Shown here in pieces: positions 8,101-15,629 of a stretch of 30,181 bases of DNA. Made by a program: the position numbers and the translations under genes. This DNA comes from CAYRTV01 sp046483285. GTDB taxonomy: Bacteria; Acidobacteriota; Aminicenantia; Aminicenantales; Aminicenantaceae. Where the stretch lies: the NCBI GenBank assembly GCA_046483285.1, contig JAWODN010000087.1, positions 1 through 30,181 on the forward strand, written 5' to 3'. Under the pieces are notes generated by a model. It had not been told where the DNA came from. It saw only the letters and a program-made list of their open reading frames with translations, and ran no database searches. Each line of letters begins with the position of its first letter. Positions within the stretch are counted from its first letter, which is position 1.

Positions 8101-8609
8101 TTGACTATTATATGAATATGCTGGAGCGGACGGTGCGGAAGCTCAAAGGCGAAGACGTGGAGGAAGTTAAAACTAAGATCAATCTCAAAGCGGATATCCG
8201 GATACCGGAATCCTACCTGCCTCAGGTCAACCTGCGTTTGAATCTTTATAAGCGGGTCTCGTCCATCGAGAGTCTGCAGGAGATGAAACAGATCGAGGAA
8301 GAAACCGGTGATCGTTTCGGTCCGGTGCCCCCCACAGTGCGTCATCTTTTTCGGTACGGAGTGATAAAGTACTTGGCCGGCCTCTTGAAAATCGAGTCGA
8401 TTGACCGGGTGGATGACCGGATCCTGTTTAAGTTTTTTCCGGATTCCAAGGCGGCTCCGGATAAATTGGTGAGGATTTTGAAAGATTTCTCCGGTTCCAT
8501 CACCCCGGGCGGCATAATAACTTTAAAAATCAGCGGGGACGGCCCCAGCGGCCTCATGGATGAAACCATTTCCATCCTGAAAGAGTTTGCAGTGTGTCGA
8601 ACGTTATAA
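5178..8609 (+). CDS. mfd: Transcription-repair coupling factor Mfd
   Basis: At 1143 residues this is close to the length of E. coli Mfd (1148). The N-terminal UvrB-homology part carries RGGIVDVFSPW and FRIEFRGDEIHSLRDFD. The RNA-polymerase-interacting domain starts near residue 479 with AGDYVVHTDYGIGMFKG. The RecG-like translocase follows, with Walker A GDVGYGKTE (K637), the DEEQ box (732-735), TATPIPRTL and QIRGRVGRATR. The C-terminal TRCF domain closes the protein. Mfd removes RNA polymerase stalled at DNA lesions and recruits UvrA for nucleotide-excision repair. It is followed, beyond a 111-base GC-rich repeat, by two prolyl-isomerase genes. The start ATG has no clear ribosome site. Confidence 0.97.
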   Translation: MSLDFIKNSRSFQRLTAKLKEAPAGVRASGITAASKPYFLAALMNEIKKTMVLIQPSGISGRDFEEECRFFLNKFSAASGVNILPAMTENPYQEIPPPLEAVSSRMRFFYDWIIGGNRLIITSLPGLLKPFPALDYLSGFFLELDQGTSMERGQLLNILEEYGYERQDIISSRGEYARRGGIVDVFSPWEENPFRIEFRGDEIHSLRDFDSASQRSIKRVNRMVLPALREFPADSSFIQEWAAEAKKTASSTQKDDLNARIARLKGGEIYPSFAVHSVLNRKHFISFHDYMEDALFIVDDFSRLEAEWQDMLKDWNEQYEEVISQNQFALPPEDIFPLCLWEKVKEQSFHLNSFEEDGEELVFSFQPAPRFENKIPFFLEFLRKMQSEGETCLIFFSGDGVRDKLAFLLQENQIPFIKSEDPFYKPRDESVILLKGRMNRGFRFAEQRITLFSESDIFTLERVLRRRGRTRPFSTQFQDLKAGDYVVHTDYGIGMFKGLVKMGIEDKAREFIEIVFQDEDKLFVPMEDLNLVQKYSHLDKAAPPLSKLGSPQWEKTKAKTKKAIEKMAEELLQLYAERKAVKGYRFSQEGRWMDDFEKTFEHEETGDQLTSIQDVLKDMESDTPMDRLLCGDVGYGKTEVAIRAAFKAVMDGKQVAVLCPTTVLASQHLKTFRDRMVLFPARVEGMTRMQTNLEQGKILKDLEKGLVDVVVGTHRLLSQDVRMRDLGLLIVDEEQRFGVKHKEAIKKMKTHIDVLTLTATPIPRTLNMSLTGLRDISLIETPPRDRLAIHTVVTPFNRKLITSAVKKELARDGQVYFIHNRVNDIDTIVEMIKTWVPEARVAAVHGQMPGAKLEKRMMEFIQEHYNVLVSTTIIENGIDIPRVNTLIVNRADRFGLAQLYQIRGRVGRATRQAFAYFLVPPYQEITPQAKERLSALREFTELGSGFRLAARDLEIRGAGSFLGARQHGYMEAVGFDYYMNMLERTVRKLKGEDVEEVKTKINLKADIRIPESYLPQVNLRLNLYKRVSSIESLQEMKQIEEETGDRFGPVPPTVRHLFRYGVIKYLAGLLKIESIDRVDDRILFKFFPDSKAAPDKLVRILKDFSGSITPGGIITLKISGDGPSGLMDETISILKEFAVCRTL

Positions 8610-8624
8610 ATCTCCGCCTGTCGT

Positions 8625-8735
8625 ATTCACGGGCCGGGATTGCCGCAAATGTCGGAGTTGCGGCGAGGAAGCCGTGGCACTTCACTGCGACGAGCCGCAA
8701 CCCGGCAGATGCGGTGAGATCCGGCCCGCCCGAAG
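8625..8735 (-). repeat. Solo B module, inverted orientation
   Basis: This is a GC-rich quasi-palindrome matching module B of the units at 2087-2340 and 11764-12016, lying 15 bases after the mfd stop. It begins TATTCACGGGCCGGG and ends CCGGCCCGCCCGAAG. No AT-rich A module follows, so it is a partial element. It fills most of the mfd-ppiC gap and could form a long hairpin in the transcript. Confidence 0.65.
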
Positions 8736-8787
8736 CATCATTCTCACCCACAAGGAGGAGATAGAGATTTTTGCCGGATAATCGGGC

Positions 8788-8822
8788 TTGTGATGAATCC
8801 GGGTATGTTGCTATACTATAAT
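8788..8822 (+). promoter_or_regulatory. Putative promoter of the ppiC-surA pair
   Basis: TTGTGA (8788-8793), an 18-base spacer and TATACT (8812-8817) form a fair sigma-70-type promoter; TATAAT at 8817-8822 overlaps. The -10 box TATACT is nine bases from the ATG at 8827, with no ribosome-binding site between. This again suggests a near-leaderless transcript. Confidence 0.45.
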
Positions 8823-8826
8823 TGTT

Positions 8827-9768
8827 ATGTGGAAGCAATTCGGACTCATTTCACTCATTTTGAGCTTGATCTGGAGCTGCGGGCGATATTTTGATAACGG
8901 CGGGGGATATGAGTCCACACGGGAAGGGCGGAAGGTCATTTTAACCATCGAAGAAAAGGAGTACACCAACGCGGATTACCGCCGCTATGTGAAAGTGACC
9001 ACGGGGCAGGAGTTTGTTACCCTGTCTCCCGAGGCTTTGAAGGAATTAACCCATAGTTTTATTGAAGAAAAGCTGCTGCTGTGGGCGGCGCAGGAAGAAG
9101 GGGTGGCTTTAGCATCCCAAGAAAGGCGGAATTATCTGGAAAGTGTTTTAGGCGAGGACTTCACTGAAACCTCTCTGGAAGAGAATCCTTCAGCGGCGCT
9201 TCTTCTGGATAAATATTGTGTTGAAAAATTCACGGCGGGGCTCATCCAGGAAATACCGGTTTCTGCTGATGAAATCAATGATTATTACGAAGATCATAAA
9301 AGGGATTTTTTGCGGCCGGAAAGGGTTAGAGTCAGTCAGATTCTTTTGAAAACTCAGGAGCAAGCGGTTGCGGCTTTGGAAAAGATAAAGGGAGCTCCGG
9401 AAGAGATATTCCGGGAGACGGCCCGGACGGTGTCGGTGGGTATGGAAGCCGTGCGGGACGGCTATATGGGGGTTTTCGAAATGGGGCAGCTTCCTTTGGA
9501 AATGGACGAAGTTGTTTATCAATTGAAAGAAGGTGAAGTCAGCCGGATCGTTGAATCCGCATATGGATATCATATTTTCCGCCTGGATGAAAGGCTGGAT
9601 CAAACCTTAATGAATTTGGAGGAAGCCTCTCCTGAAATCAGAAAGAGGCTCCTTAAGCGCAAAATCGAAAGTCACATGGAAGCGTATTTAGAGGAATTGA
9701 AAAAGCGCTGCGACTGGTCGTTTTATTACGACCGGCTGGCGCTGCTTGAAAAAGAGGAAATATCATGA
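8827..9768 (+). CDS. Parvulin-type (PpiC) peptidyl-prolyl isomerase, likely lipoprotein
   Basis: The 313-residue protein has an N-terminal hydrophobic segment ending in LIWSC (Cys18), a possible though atypical lipobox. A SurA-N-like helical region (about 40-150, with LTHSFIEEKLLLWAAQEEGV) is followed by a rotamase domain (about 165-260) with RVRVSQILLK, the YMGVFEMGQLP turn, LKEGEVSRIVES and YGYHIFRLDE. Parvulins of this layout help fold exported proteins in the periplasm; lipidation would tether it to a membrane. The stop overlaps the next start by four bases (ATGA), so the two isomerases are very likely translationally coupled. The start is the first ATG after a close -10 box and lacks a ribosome site. 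PrsA-like is an alternative label. Confidence 0.85.
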   Translation: MWKQFGLISLILSLIWSCGRYFDNGGGYESTREGRKVILTIEEKEYTNADYRRYVKVTTGQEFVTLSPEALKELTHSFIEEKLLLWAAQEEGVALASQERRNYLESVLGEDFTETSLEENPSAALLLDKYCVEKFTAGLIQEIPVSADEINDYYEDHKRDFLRPERVRVSQILLKTQEQAVAALEKIKGAPEEIFRETARTVSVGMEAVRDGYMGVFEMGQLPLEMDEVVYQLKEGEVSRIVESAYGYHIFRLDERLDQTLMNLEEASPEIRKRLLKRKIESHMEAYLEELKKRCDWSFYYDRLALLEKEEIS

Positions 9769-10751
9769 TGAAAATAAAAGCAATGTGTTTACTCACCTTT
9801 TTATTGGCCGCCGGCCTGTTTTCTTCACAGGGTAAAGTCATTGAAGCCATTGTCGCCGTGGTGGAAGAGGATATCATCACTTTATCCGAAGTCCGGGCTG
9901 AATACCGCATGCGGGAGGAAGCTATTCGCTCTCAGCTGAAGGGAGAACAGCTTCATGCTCAGTTGAAATTGCTTAAAGACCATTTATTGGAAGATATGAT
10001 CACCAATAAATTGCTGCTGCAGAAAGCCAAAACCCAGGGAATCGACGTGACCGAGCAAGTGAATCTGGAGATTAAGAAGTTAAAAGAAGAGAACGGATTC
10101 GAAACGGATCAACAGCTGATCCGGGCTATGCAGGAGCAAGGTATTATTTTCGAGGATTGGAAAAAGGAAATGGAAGAGAACATGATGAGGCAGGCGGTCA
10201 TATTCAATGAAGTGGGACAGAGTATTGTCGTGGATGACACCGAAGTGGTGAATTATTACCGGGAGAATAGACAGGAATTTGAAGAACCGGTTGAATACAC
10301 CATCAAAGCGATCTATCTGTCGGGGGAAAATAAAATCAGGGAAGAAGTCCAGCCGGTCATGGATGAAATCTTGGGTAAGCTGCAGGCCGGGGCGGAGTTC
10401 GGCGACCTGGCCTCCGTTTATTCAGAATTGGGGAGCGATGAAGAATCCCCGGAACTTTTAGGAAGTTACCGGCCTGGTGAGTTGAACCGGGCCTTGGAAA
10501 AAGAAGTTGAAAAATTGGATGAAGGAGAAATTTCCCCCTGGATTGAAGCTCAAAGCGGCTGGTGGCTGCTTAAACTTGCGGACAAAAAAGAAAACCGGAT
10601 AAAAGAGTTTCAAGAAGTCAGAGATGAAATCGAGCGGTCTCTCTATCAGCGGAAACAGCAGCAAGTCATGGAACAGTATTTAAAGAAACTCCGCGAAAGC
10701 AGCTATGTTGAAGTGATTATTGAAAATCCGCTGGATTATGCAGGAACCTGA
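9765..10751 (+). CDS. SurA-like periplasmic chaperone / PPIase
   Basis: This 328-residue protein begins with a signal peptide (KAMCLLTFLLAAGLFSSQG). The SurA signature VIEAIVAVVEEDIITLSEV follows directly, and the N-terminal chaperone region runs to about residue 160. A PpiC domain occupies about 180-290, with EYTIKAIYLSG, the LLGSYRPGELN turn and LDEGEISPWIEAQSGWWLLKL. It is expected to escort outer-membrane proteins through the periplasm. SurA of E. coli has two parvulin domains and about 430 residues, so this is a one-domain form. AGAGGAAA precedes the ATG, which overlaps the upstream stop. A terminator follows at once, so the operon ends here. Confidence 0.85.
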   Translation: MMKIKAMCLLTFLLAAGLFSSQGKVIEAIVAVVEEDIITLSEVRAEYRMREEAIRSQLKGEQLHAQLKLLKDHLLEDMITNKLLLQKAKTQGIDVTEQVNLEIKKLKEENGFETDQQLIRAMQEQGIIFEDWKKEMEENMMRQAVIFNEVGQSIVVDDTEVVNYYRENRQEFEEPVEYTIKAIYLSGENKIREEVQPVMDEILGKLQAGAEFGDLASVYSELGSDEESPELLGSYRPGELNRALEKEVEKLDEGEISPWIEAQSGWWLLKLADKKENRIKEFQEVRDEIERSLYQRKQQQVMEQYLKKLRESSYVEVIIENPLDYAGT

Positions 10752-10780
10752 ATGAGACCGTTATGGTCATTTCTTTTTTT
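10751..10780 (+). terminator. Rho-independent terminator after surA-like gene
   Basis: AATGAGACC (10751-10759) pairs with GGTCATT (10765-10771) with one bulge around a five-base loop, followed by TCTTTTTTT (10772-10780). The T-tract is also the tail of the convergent gene, where it encodes the lysine-rich C-terminus KKK, so terminator and coding sequence overlap. Confidence 0.7.
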
Positions 10781-11318
10781 CAGGTGTTTCGGTTCTGCCC
10801 ACTTCTTCCGGTTCTTCAAAGTTGATTTCCCGGGACACTTCATATTCCCCCAGGAGAACATATTGAGACCCTTTGGATTTAGCGAATAAACGGACGGACA
10901 CGGTTTTCCACTCGGGGTTGCCTCTGAAATGATCGATGGAATTCCCCTCCACTCCGAAGTGGCTTTGCAAAGTGATGGTTTCGCTTGTTTCCCCGGGGAG
11001 GACGGGTTCGCCCCGTATTCCGGCTATGAAATTGTCGCCGAGATTTTCCGGATCCCCTTTGAACCTGAAAATGCCGTTGAAATAAATGTAGGTCAAAGGT
11101 TCGTCACCTGTGTTTTTTACTTTGAACGATATCGCGGGCGCTATGGTTAATTTAGGGGGCCAGGGCTGATAATATTTTTCCTCCCACCGGGTATAAACAT
11201 CCACCACTTCGATGGATTCTTTTAATTCTTCTCCGGACATTCCCGGGGAGCAATTGATGTTCAGCATGGAAAAAACCATCACCGTTGTGAGAGCCAGTAT
11301 CCCTGTTGTTTTTATCAT
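10767..11318 (-). CDS. Exported protein of unknown function, beta-rich
   Basis: I do not recognise this family. With the start used here it has 183 residues. A hydrophobic leader (MIKTTGILALTTVMVFSML) is followed by NINCSPG, whose Cys could be lipidated although the box is poor. The rest looks beta-rich, with ISFKVKNTGDEPLTYIYFNG resembling the strand-turn pattern of Ig-like or DUF4352-type sandwiches, and then a charged tail rich in E and K. An ATG five codons further upstream is in frame, but the AGGAGG ribosome site lies inside that extension, six bases before the chosen ATG, which decides the start. The 3' end overlaps the terminator of the convergent surA-like gene. It is flanked upstream by repeat elements. 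The location is probably periplasmic. Confidence 0.7.
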   Translation of the reverse strand: MIKTTGILALTTVMVFSMLNINCSPGMSGEELKESIEVVDVYTRWEEKYYQPWPPKLTIAPAISFKVKNTGDEPLTYIYFNGIFRFKGDPENLGDNFIAGIRGEPVLPGETSETITLQSHFGVEGNSIDHFRGNPEWKTVSVRLFAKSKGSQYVLLGEYEVSREINFEEPEEVGRTETPEKKK

Positions 11319-11368
11319 CACCATCCTCCTCATTATTTTTTGATATTCTCATCTGACGTATACCTTAG

Positions 11369-11696
11369 CCTGACCTTTTCATAAAAAAATTGCGATGTTT
11401 TTGGAATCTTTTTCTTATCAGTGATAAGCATGGTTTTTAGTGCAAGATCAAATGGAACGTTTTTCATTTTTTAATTGTTATTGTAATCGTCATTTTTTTA
11501 CCCTCAGGACGACAAGCTTCTTGTCATAGCGAGGCTTGCGCCAGCAAGCCGTGGCAATCCCTTTCTGCCTCGTGAGAACGGGGTCAACCGCCCATACGAG
11601 GCAGTCAGGGATCCCTTGTCGCTGCGCTCCTCAGGACGACAATGAATTAGCGAATTGCCGTCGTCTGCGGTAATTCGGGCCCCTGAATAACCCAGG
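11369..11696 (+). mobile_element. A+B repeat element, unit 3 (nested with repeat C)
   Basis: The left end CCTGACCTTTTCAT (11369-11382) and right end CTGAATAACCCAGG (11683-11696) match the ends of units 1 and 2. Module A is complete (11383-11499, ends AAAAAAATTGCGAT and ATCGTCATTTTTTT). Most of module B is replaced by repeat C (11513-11643), after which the B right arm resumes (TCTGCGGTAATTCGGGCCC). I infer that one repeat inserted into or recombined with the other. The left end is preceded by CTTAG, as in unit 1. Confidence 0.6.
11520..11643. repeat. GTCATTGCGAGG-type repeat C, copy inside unit 3
   Basis: This matches 2520-2610 over the first 90 bases, including GAGGCTTGCGCCAGCAAGCC and the CTGCCTCGT/ACGAGGCAG inverted pair, then diverges to a GTCGCTGCGCTCCTCAGGAC tail. 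The tail is the other common form of these bacterial palindromic repeats. Confidence 0.65.
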
Positions 11697-11763
11697 CTAA
11701 CCTAACCTTTACTATTTTAATATATCTTAACTTAAGTTCGGGTGCAACCTGAGATTTATAAAA

Positions 11764-12016
11764 CCTGGCCTATTCACGGGCCGGGATTGCTGCAGATGCC
11801 GGAGTTGCGGCGAGGAAGCCGTGGCACTTCACTGCGACGAGCTGCAACCCGGCAGTTACGGTGAGATCCGGCCCGCCCGAAGGGAAAAAAATTGCGATTA
11901 TAATGAAATACAGGCAAGGAAAAACGTGACGTTTGTGCTTTTTATAAAAATGATGTAAATCGTTGTTAATGAAAGAGATTGCAAAAATATCGCCATTTTT
12001 TTATGAAGAGGTCAGG
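11764..12016 (-). mobile_element. A+B repeat element, unit 2 (complete, 253 bp)
   Basis: The plus strand shows CCTGGCCTATTCAC (11764-11777), then module B and module A (11885-12002, ends AAAAAAATTGCGAT and ATCGCCATTTTTTT), then ATGAAGAGGTCAGG (12003-12016). It is unit 1 in the opposite orientation and one base shorter. It lies 67 bases from unit 3 in inverted arrangement, so the pair could form a large cruciform. No coding capacity. Confidence 0.7.
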
Positions 12017-12085
12017 TAAAAGTGAGCATCTTCGAGACTGGGATAGTCATAATGAAAGAGGGGAAGGATGATGGATTGCCGCTGG

Positions 12086-13258
12086 CTATTCAACGATTTC
12101 GGAAGCATATACGGCCTGCAATCCATAATCTTCAATAAGATGAAAATGATCTTTCAGGGTTTTCAGAGTTTCAGGATAAGGGTGGCCGATTCCTACCGCA
12201 TATCCGTTTCTGACGGCGGTTTCAAGGAGTTTGATGAATTGATTTTTTATGTATTGGGGGTCCACTTCCCCATCCAAAAAAACGTGGCGGCGTGATGAAG
12301 GAATACCCATCTCCCTGGCAACGGCGAATGCGATTGATTCGGAAGCGGTGCGGCTGTCTATAAAATACAGACGGTTCTTTTTCACACGGCTGAGAATTAT
12401 TTTCATCACTTCAGGATCTTGAGTGGTCTTAGAGCCCATATGCGTGTTAACCCCCTGGATATAAGGGACATTTCTAAGCCCTCCATCTACGGAAGCAATG
12501 ATGTCAGCCTTGCTCATGCCGGAGTGGATAAGGCCCACGGTATGTTCATTGTCGTAATGGTTGTTGAGAGATTCCATGGGAAGATGGAGAATGATTTCCA
12601 GGTTGTTTTGCCGGGCGATTCGAGCGGTTTCTCTGGCGAGAGGGGTATGCGGAAGCACGGCTATGGTTAATTTCTGATTAAGCTCGCAAATAGTGTGGAT
12701 ACTGTTCAGAGAATAGCCGAGGTCATCAATGATCAGGGCGACCCGCCCCCTTTGATCTGAGAGAGACTCCGTTTTGTCCGGTGCCGGAGGCTGAATAAGA
12801 AAAAGAACATAAAGTATTTCTCCATCAGCTCCCTGAACTTCCCACAGGACATAACGGGCTTCCTCCTCATGAGACCTGGATTCCATTCTCACTGATGCCT
12901 GCAATTTATTGAAGGCCGCCTTTAAAGCTTGACTCAAGGGGCTGTATTCTTTGCTGCTGATTGTCAACATGATATGAAAAAACCCTTCCGCATCGCGGTA
13001 ATGACTGAAAGCATCCTGGGAAAGTTTGTGTTTTTGAATCAGAGTCCGGGCGATGTCAAAAAGCGGGGAAGCGGAAACGGATTCAATCTCCGTTGCTCCG
13101 GTGGAAAAAACAGAAAAAAAGTGCGATTTATCTCCCTTTTTCCAGTTCAGGTAGTCTAATCCCAATACGGCCCCCCCAGCCAGGATAACCAGAATGGCGA
13201 AGATAACAAAAGGGTTCGGCTGTATTTCTTTCCCCTGAGGGGGCAGTTTAGACGGCAT
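12086..13258 (-). CDS. Divergent polysaccharide deacetylase (YibQ/DUF610-like)
   Basis: This 390-residue protein has one N-terminal membrane anchor (about 17-36, PFVIFAILVILAGGAVLGLD), a variable stretch to about 165, and a C-terminal divergent polysaccharide-deacetylase domain. Visible motifs are ALIIDDLGYS (D178, D179), HLPMES (H225), NTHMGS (H273), FIDSRT (D301) and GIGHPYPET (H359), matching the YibQ family, whose substrate has not been settled. The start is the ATG that shares one base with the upstream stop (TGATG), so translation is probably coupled; a TTG one codon earlier is possible. It is the last gene of the minus-strand envelope cluster, downstream of S41-like and EnvC-like genes, an order also known around envC in proteobacteria. 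Confidence 0.88.
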   Translation of the reverse strand: MPSKLPPQGKEIQPNPFVIFAILVILAGGAVLGLDYLNWKKGDKSHFFSVFSTGATEIESVSASPLFDIARTLIQKHKLSQDAFSHYRDAEGFFHIMLTISSKEYSPLSQALKAAFNKLQASVRMESRSHEEEARYVLWEVQGADGEILYVLFLIQPPAPDKTESLSDQRGRVALIIDDLGYSLNSIHTICELNQKLTIAVLPHTPLARETARIARQNNLEIILHLPMESLNNHYDNEHTVGLIHSGMSKADIIASVDGGLRNVPYIQGVNTHMGSKTTQDPEVMKIILSRVKKNRLYFIDSRTASESIAFAVAREMGIPSSRRHVFLDGEVDPQYIKNQFIKLLETAVRNGYAVGIGHPYPETLKTLKDHFHLIEDYGLQAVYASEIVE

Positions 13259-14400
13259 CAATCCACAGCGGCTTTTTGCGTTGTTTTGAGATAGGCTTCC
13301 CGGCTGAGGTCACCGGGATCCATTCGGATGTCCGGTTTTATTCCTTTTTGCCACAATGGAGGAGAAGAAGAGGGGTGAAAGACGGAAGAGGTCAGGATCA
13401 TGCCGCTTTGGCCGTCAAGAAGAAAAAATTCAATTTGCGCGGTTAAACCTGGGGTGGGGAGACCGATAATTGATACCTGCGGAGCATGGTCCTTAAGAGC
13501 CCGCGCCACCATTTCTGAAGGACCCGCGGTGGCTTGGTTGGTCCAGATATGCAGGGGGATGCGGTTCAAAACAGCTTTTTCCGGACATTCCACTTTTTTA
13601 TTTTCCTCAGTTTTATCTTCCCAATAGCCGATTTCATCCGCAGATATGAAAATATTCAAAAACCGGCGAGCCGCCTCATAATCTCCTTGATCGCAGTTTC
13701 GAAGATCCAGGATGAGCGGCTTTTGAGAATTTATCAAGCGGGGGACCAGATTTTTTTGAAATTCCGACACAACCCTGTCTGTGAAGTTTCTTATTCTAAG
13801 AATGCCGCTGGTTCCGGTTTCGGGCTGGAGGGAGGGGGACCGGCCCGGAATAAGGCGGGTCTCCACGGTGATTTCCTGGTTTTCCTCGGCTTGGATGAGT
13901 TTGAGCCGGATTGACTTGGGCTGGATGGACTTCAGCTTCAAATTGGCTTCGAGCAGACTCATATGGAGGGTGGATTCCCCGTCGATAGCTCCAATGGAAT
14001 CTCCGGTTTTAAGGCCGTTTTCTTCAGCAGGAGAATTTTCTCTGACCCCGGTGATTATTGGAAAAGTCCCGTAATTTTTATATAAAATGATTCCGGTTTC
14101 CGGAAGCGGATTTTTCCGGCTTTCCACATAATTTTCGGCAGCCGCTGGGTTTAAATAGCCTGATACCCTGTCTAAAGAATTGACCAGCCCCTTGTAGGCG
14201 CCTTCCATGGTTTGAACGGGATCTGGTTCTTCCACATAGTCATTGCGGATCAAGCTGACGGCCGCTTCCAAAACTCGAAAACCCGCGGTTCGGTTTGAGT
14301 TGCCGTTGCCTCCGGGAAGAATGCCGCTTTCCACAATGAAAAACAAGGATGCGGCCGCGAAAAGAGCCAATAAAAAAAATCTTACCTTTTTATGCTGCAT
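13258..14400 (-). CDS. S41 (C-terminal processing) peptidase homologue, catalytic Ser and Lys replaced
   Basis: The 380-residue protein has a signal/anchor segment (FFLLALFAAASLFFIV), an N-terminal helical part, a PDZ domain (about 97-182, with PAEENGLKTGDSIGAIDG) and an S41 catalytic fold (about 195-360, with PLILDLRNCDQGD). In active relatives the motif is SASASE, with the middle Ser as nucleophile, and a Lys in TFGKG. Here they read TAGPSE (Gly293 at the Ser position) and TPGLT (Leu319 at the Lys position). It is therefore probably inactive as a protease and may act as a binding partner. An in-frame extension to 14559 exists but would run into the EnvC-like gene, so the ATG at 14400, preceded by GGAG, is preferred. 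It sits between the EnvC-like and YibQ-like genes. Confidence 0.85.
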   Translation of the reverse strand: MQHKKVRFFLLALFAAASLFFIVESGILPGGNGNSNRTAGFRVLEAAVSLIRNDYVEEPDPVQTMEGAYKGLVNSLDRVSGYLNPAAAENYVESRKNPLPETGIILYKNYGTFPIITGVRENSPAEENGLKTGDSIGAIDGESTLHMSLLEANLKLKSIQPKSIRLKLIQAEENQEITVETRLIPGRSPSLQPETGTSGILRIRNFTDRVVSEFQKNLVPRLINSQKPLILDLRNCDQGDYEAARRFLNIFISADEIGYWEDKTEENKKVECPEKAVLNRIPLHIWTNQATAGPSEMVARALKDHAPQVSIIGLPTPGLTAQIEFFLLDGQSGMILTSSVFHPSSSPPLWQKGIKPDIRMDPGDLSREAYLKTTQKAAVD

Positions 14401-14428
14401 GATTTTCAGCCTGCTCCGTTCGATTGTA

Positions 14429-15580
14429 TCATCTTTTTTCCAGCCATTGCAAGGGATCGAGGGGCTTGGACTTATGCCGGATTTCAAAGTAAAGAGAAGG
14501 CCCTTCCAGAGATCCGACATCACCCACGATCGCAATAGGAGCGTCTTTTTGGACCGCACTTCCCTTTTGGACCAAAAATTCGGCGCAATGTCCGTAAAGA
14601 GAGTAGTAAGACATACCGTGATCGATGATGATCAGGTTTCCGTATCCCTGGATATAATCCGTATACACCGCCACGCCGGGATGAATGCATTTCACAATGG
14701 AACTGCCTGCAGGAGAGATTTCAATCCCGTTGTTTTTGGTGACGGTATTGAAGCGGGGATGACGTTTGATTCCGAAGCGGCTGAGCACTTTTCCGGATAC
14801 CGGCCAGGGAAGCATTCCTTTTTTTTCGTACAGCGGCAGCAATGCAAAGGGCAGCTTGATGTCTTCCTCCAGAAGTTTTTTCATGAGATTCTGCAGCTGC
14901 TCCGCGCGGTCCTCTAATTCCTCCAGCATTTGACTGTGGGCGTGTTTGTTTTGCTTGATCTCATTGATCAGGCGGCGATGCCGGGTTTCCTGCTCCTGGA
15001 GTTCCCGTTTTTTATCCTCGGCTTTTCGAATCAATATTTTGTTTTCATCCTGTTTGTTTTCCAGTGACGCCTGGGCTTGCTCCAAATCCTGCAAAGCATT
15101 CAGATAATCGGAAATGAGATTCTCTTGGTGGCGGGCCAGGATGGTCAATTGTTTGTTTTGAGTCAGCAGGGAAGCAACGTCGTCGACTTTCAAAACCAGA
15201 TCAATATAATTCAGCTGTCCGTATTTATATAACGACGTGAGAATTTGTTCGACTCCGTCCCGTTTTTTTTGTAGCTGTTTTTCAAGGCCGGGAATATTTT
15301 TACGGATGGACTCGATTTCCCGGGCAGTTTTTTCCATCCGGGTGTGATACAGCTGGATTTCTTTCTGGATGAGATTTTTTTGAAAACTCAGATTGTCCAG
15401 GCGTGACAGAATGGAGGATTCTTTCTTTTCTTCCGCTTGAATCCGGGACTGAAGATCCTTAATCTGATTGGATATCTCAGTCAGGCGCCTTTCATATTCG
15501 GAAACATCTTGAGGAAAAAGATACGATCCGGCTGCAGACAAAAGCGCGGCTGCAGCCATGATAAAAAAGATTTTTTTCAT
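14429..15580 (-). CDS. EnvC-like factor: coiled coil plus degenerate LytM (M23) domain
   Basis: The protein has 383 residues: a signal peptide (1-23), a long coiled coil (about 27-235, heptad-rich, E/K/Q dominated) and a C-terminal LytM domain (about 258-378). Active M23 enzymes need HxGxD and HxH zinc ligands. Here the first is NNGIE (N283, E287) and the second SLYFE (S362, Y364); only H331 in LYGHC remains. EnvC of E. coli is degenerate in the same way and works by activating amidases at the division septum, so an amidase-activator role in the periplasm is the best inference. The ending PSLYFEIRHKSKPLDPLQWL closely follows the EnvC pattern. The downstream S41-like gene starts 28 bases later. 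Confidence 0.88.
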   Translation of the reverse strand: MKKIFFIMAAAALLSAAGSYLFPQDVSEYERRLTEISNQIKDLQSRIQAEEKKESSILSRLDNLSFQKNLIQKEIQLYHTRMEKTAREIESIRKNIPGLEKQLQKKRDGVEQILTSLYKYGQLNYIDLVLKVDDVASLLTQNKQLTILARHQENLISDYLNALQDLEQAQASLENKQDENKILIRKAEDKKRELQEQETRHRRLINEIKQNKHAHSQMLEELEDRAEQLQNLMKKLLEEDIKLPFALLPLYEKKGMLPWPVSGKVLSRFGIKRHPRFNTVTKNNGIEISPAGSSIVKCIHPGVAVYTDYIQGYGNLIIIDHGMSYYSLYGHCAEFLVQKGSAVQKDAPIAIVGDVGSLEGPSLYFEIRHKSKPLDPLQWLEKR

Positions 15581-15629
15581 CGGTTCATATTCTTTTGTGC
15601 GGAACCAACAGTTTCAGGATGCCGGTTTT

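Larger units (their letters stand above)
11319..12085. other. Intergenic region built of two opposed repeat elements
   Basis: I see no gene in these 767 bases. They contain unit 3 (11369-11696, forward, with repeat C inside), a 67-base AT-rich spacer and unit 2 (11764-12016, reverse). The remaining bases before the stop of the minus-strand gene at 12086 show nothing recognisable. Confidence 0.7.

Noticed and set aside
7584..8345. Long antisense frame (253 codons) opposite mfd
   Set aside because: It lies wholly inside the conserved Mfd coding sequence and has His/Arg/Gln-rich, non-family composition, as expected for an antisense shadow.
8554..8838. Minus-strand frame across the mfd-ppiC gap
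   Set aside because: It is made of the solo B repeat and the ends of two real genes, with no start signal.
14401..14559. N-terminal extension of the S41-like gene
   Set aside because: It would overlap the 3' end of the EnvC-like gene by over 100 bases; the ATG at 14400 has a ribosome site and is followed directly by a signal segment.
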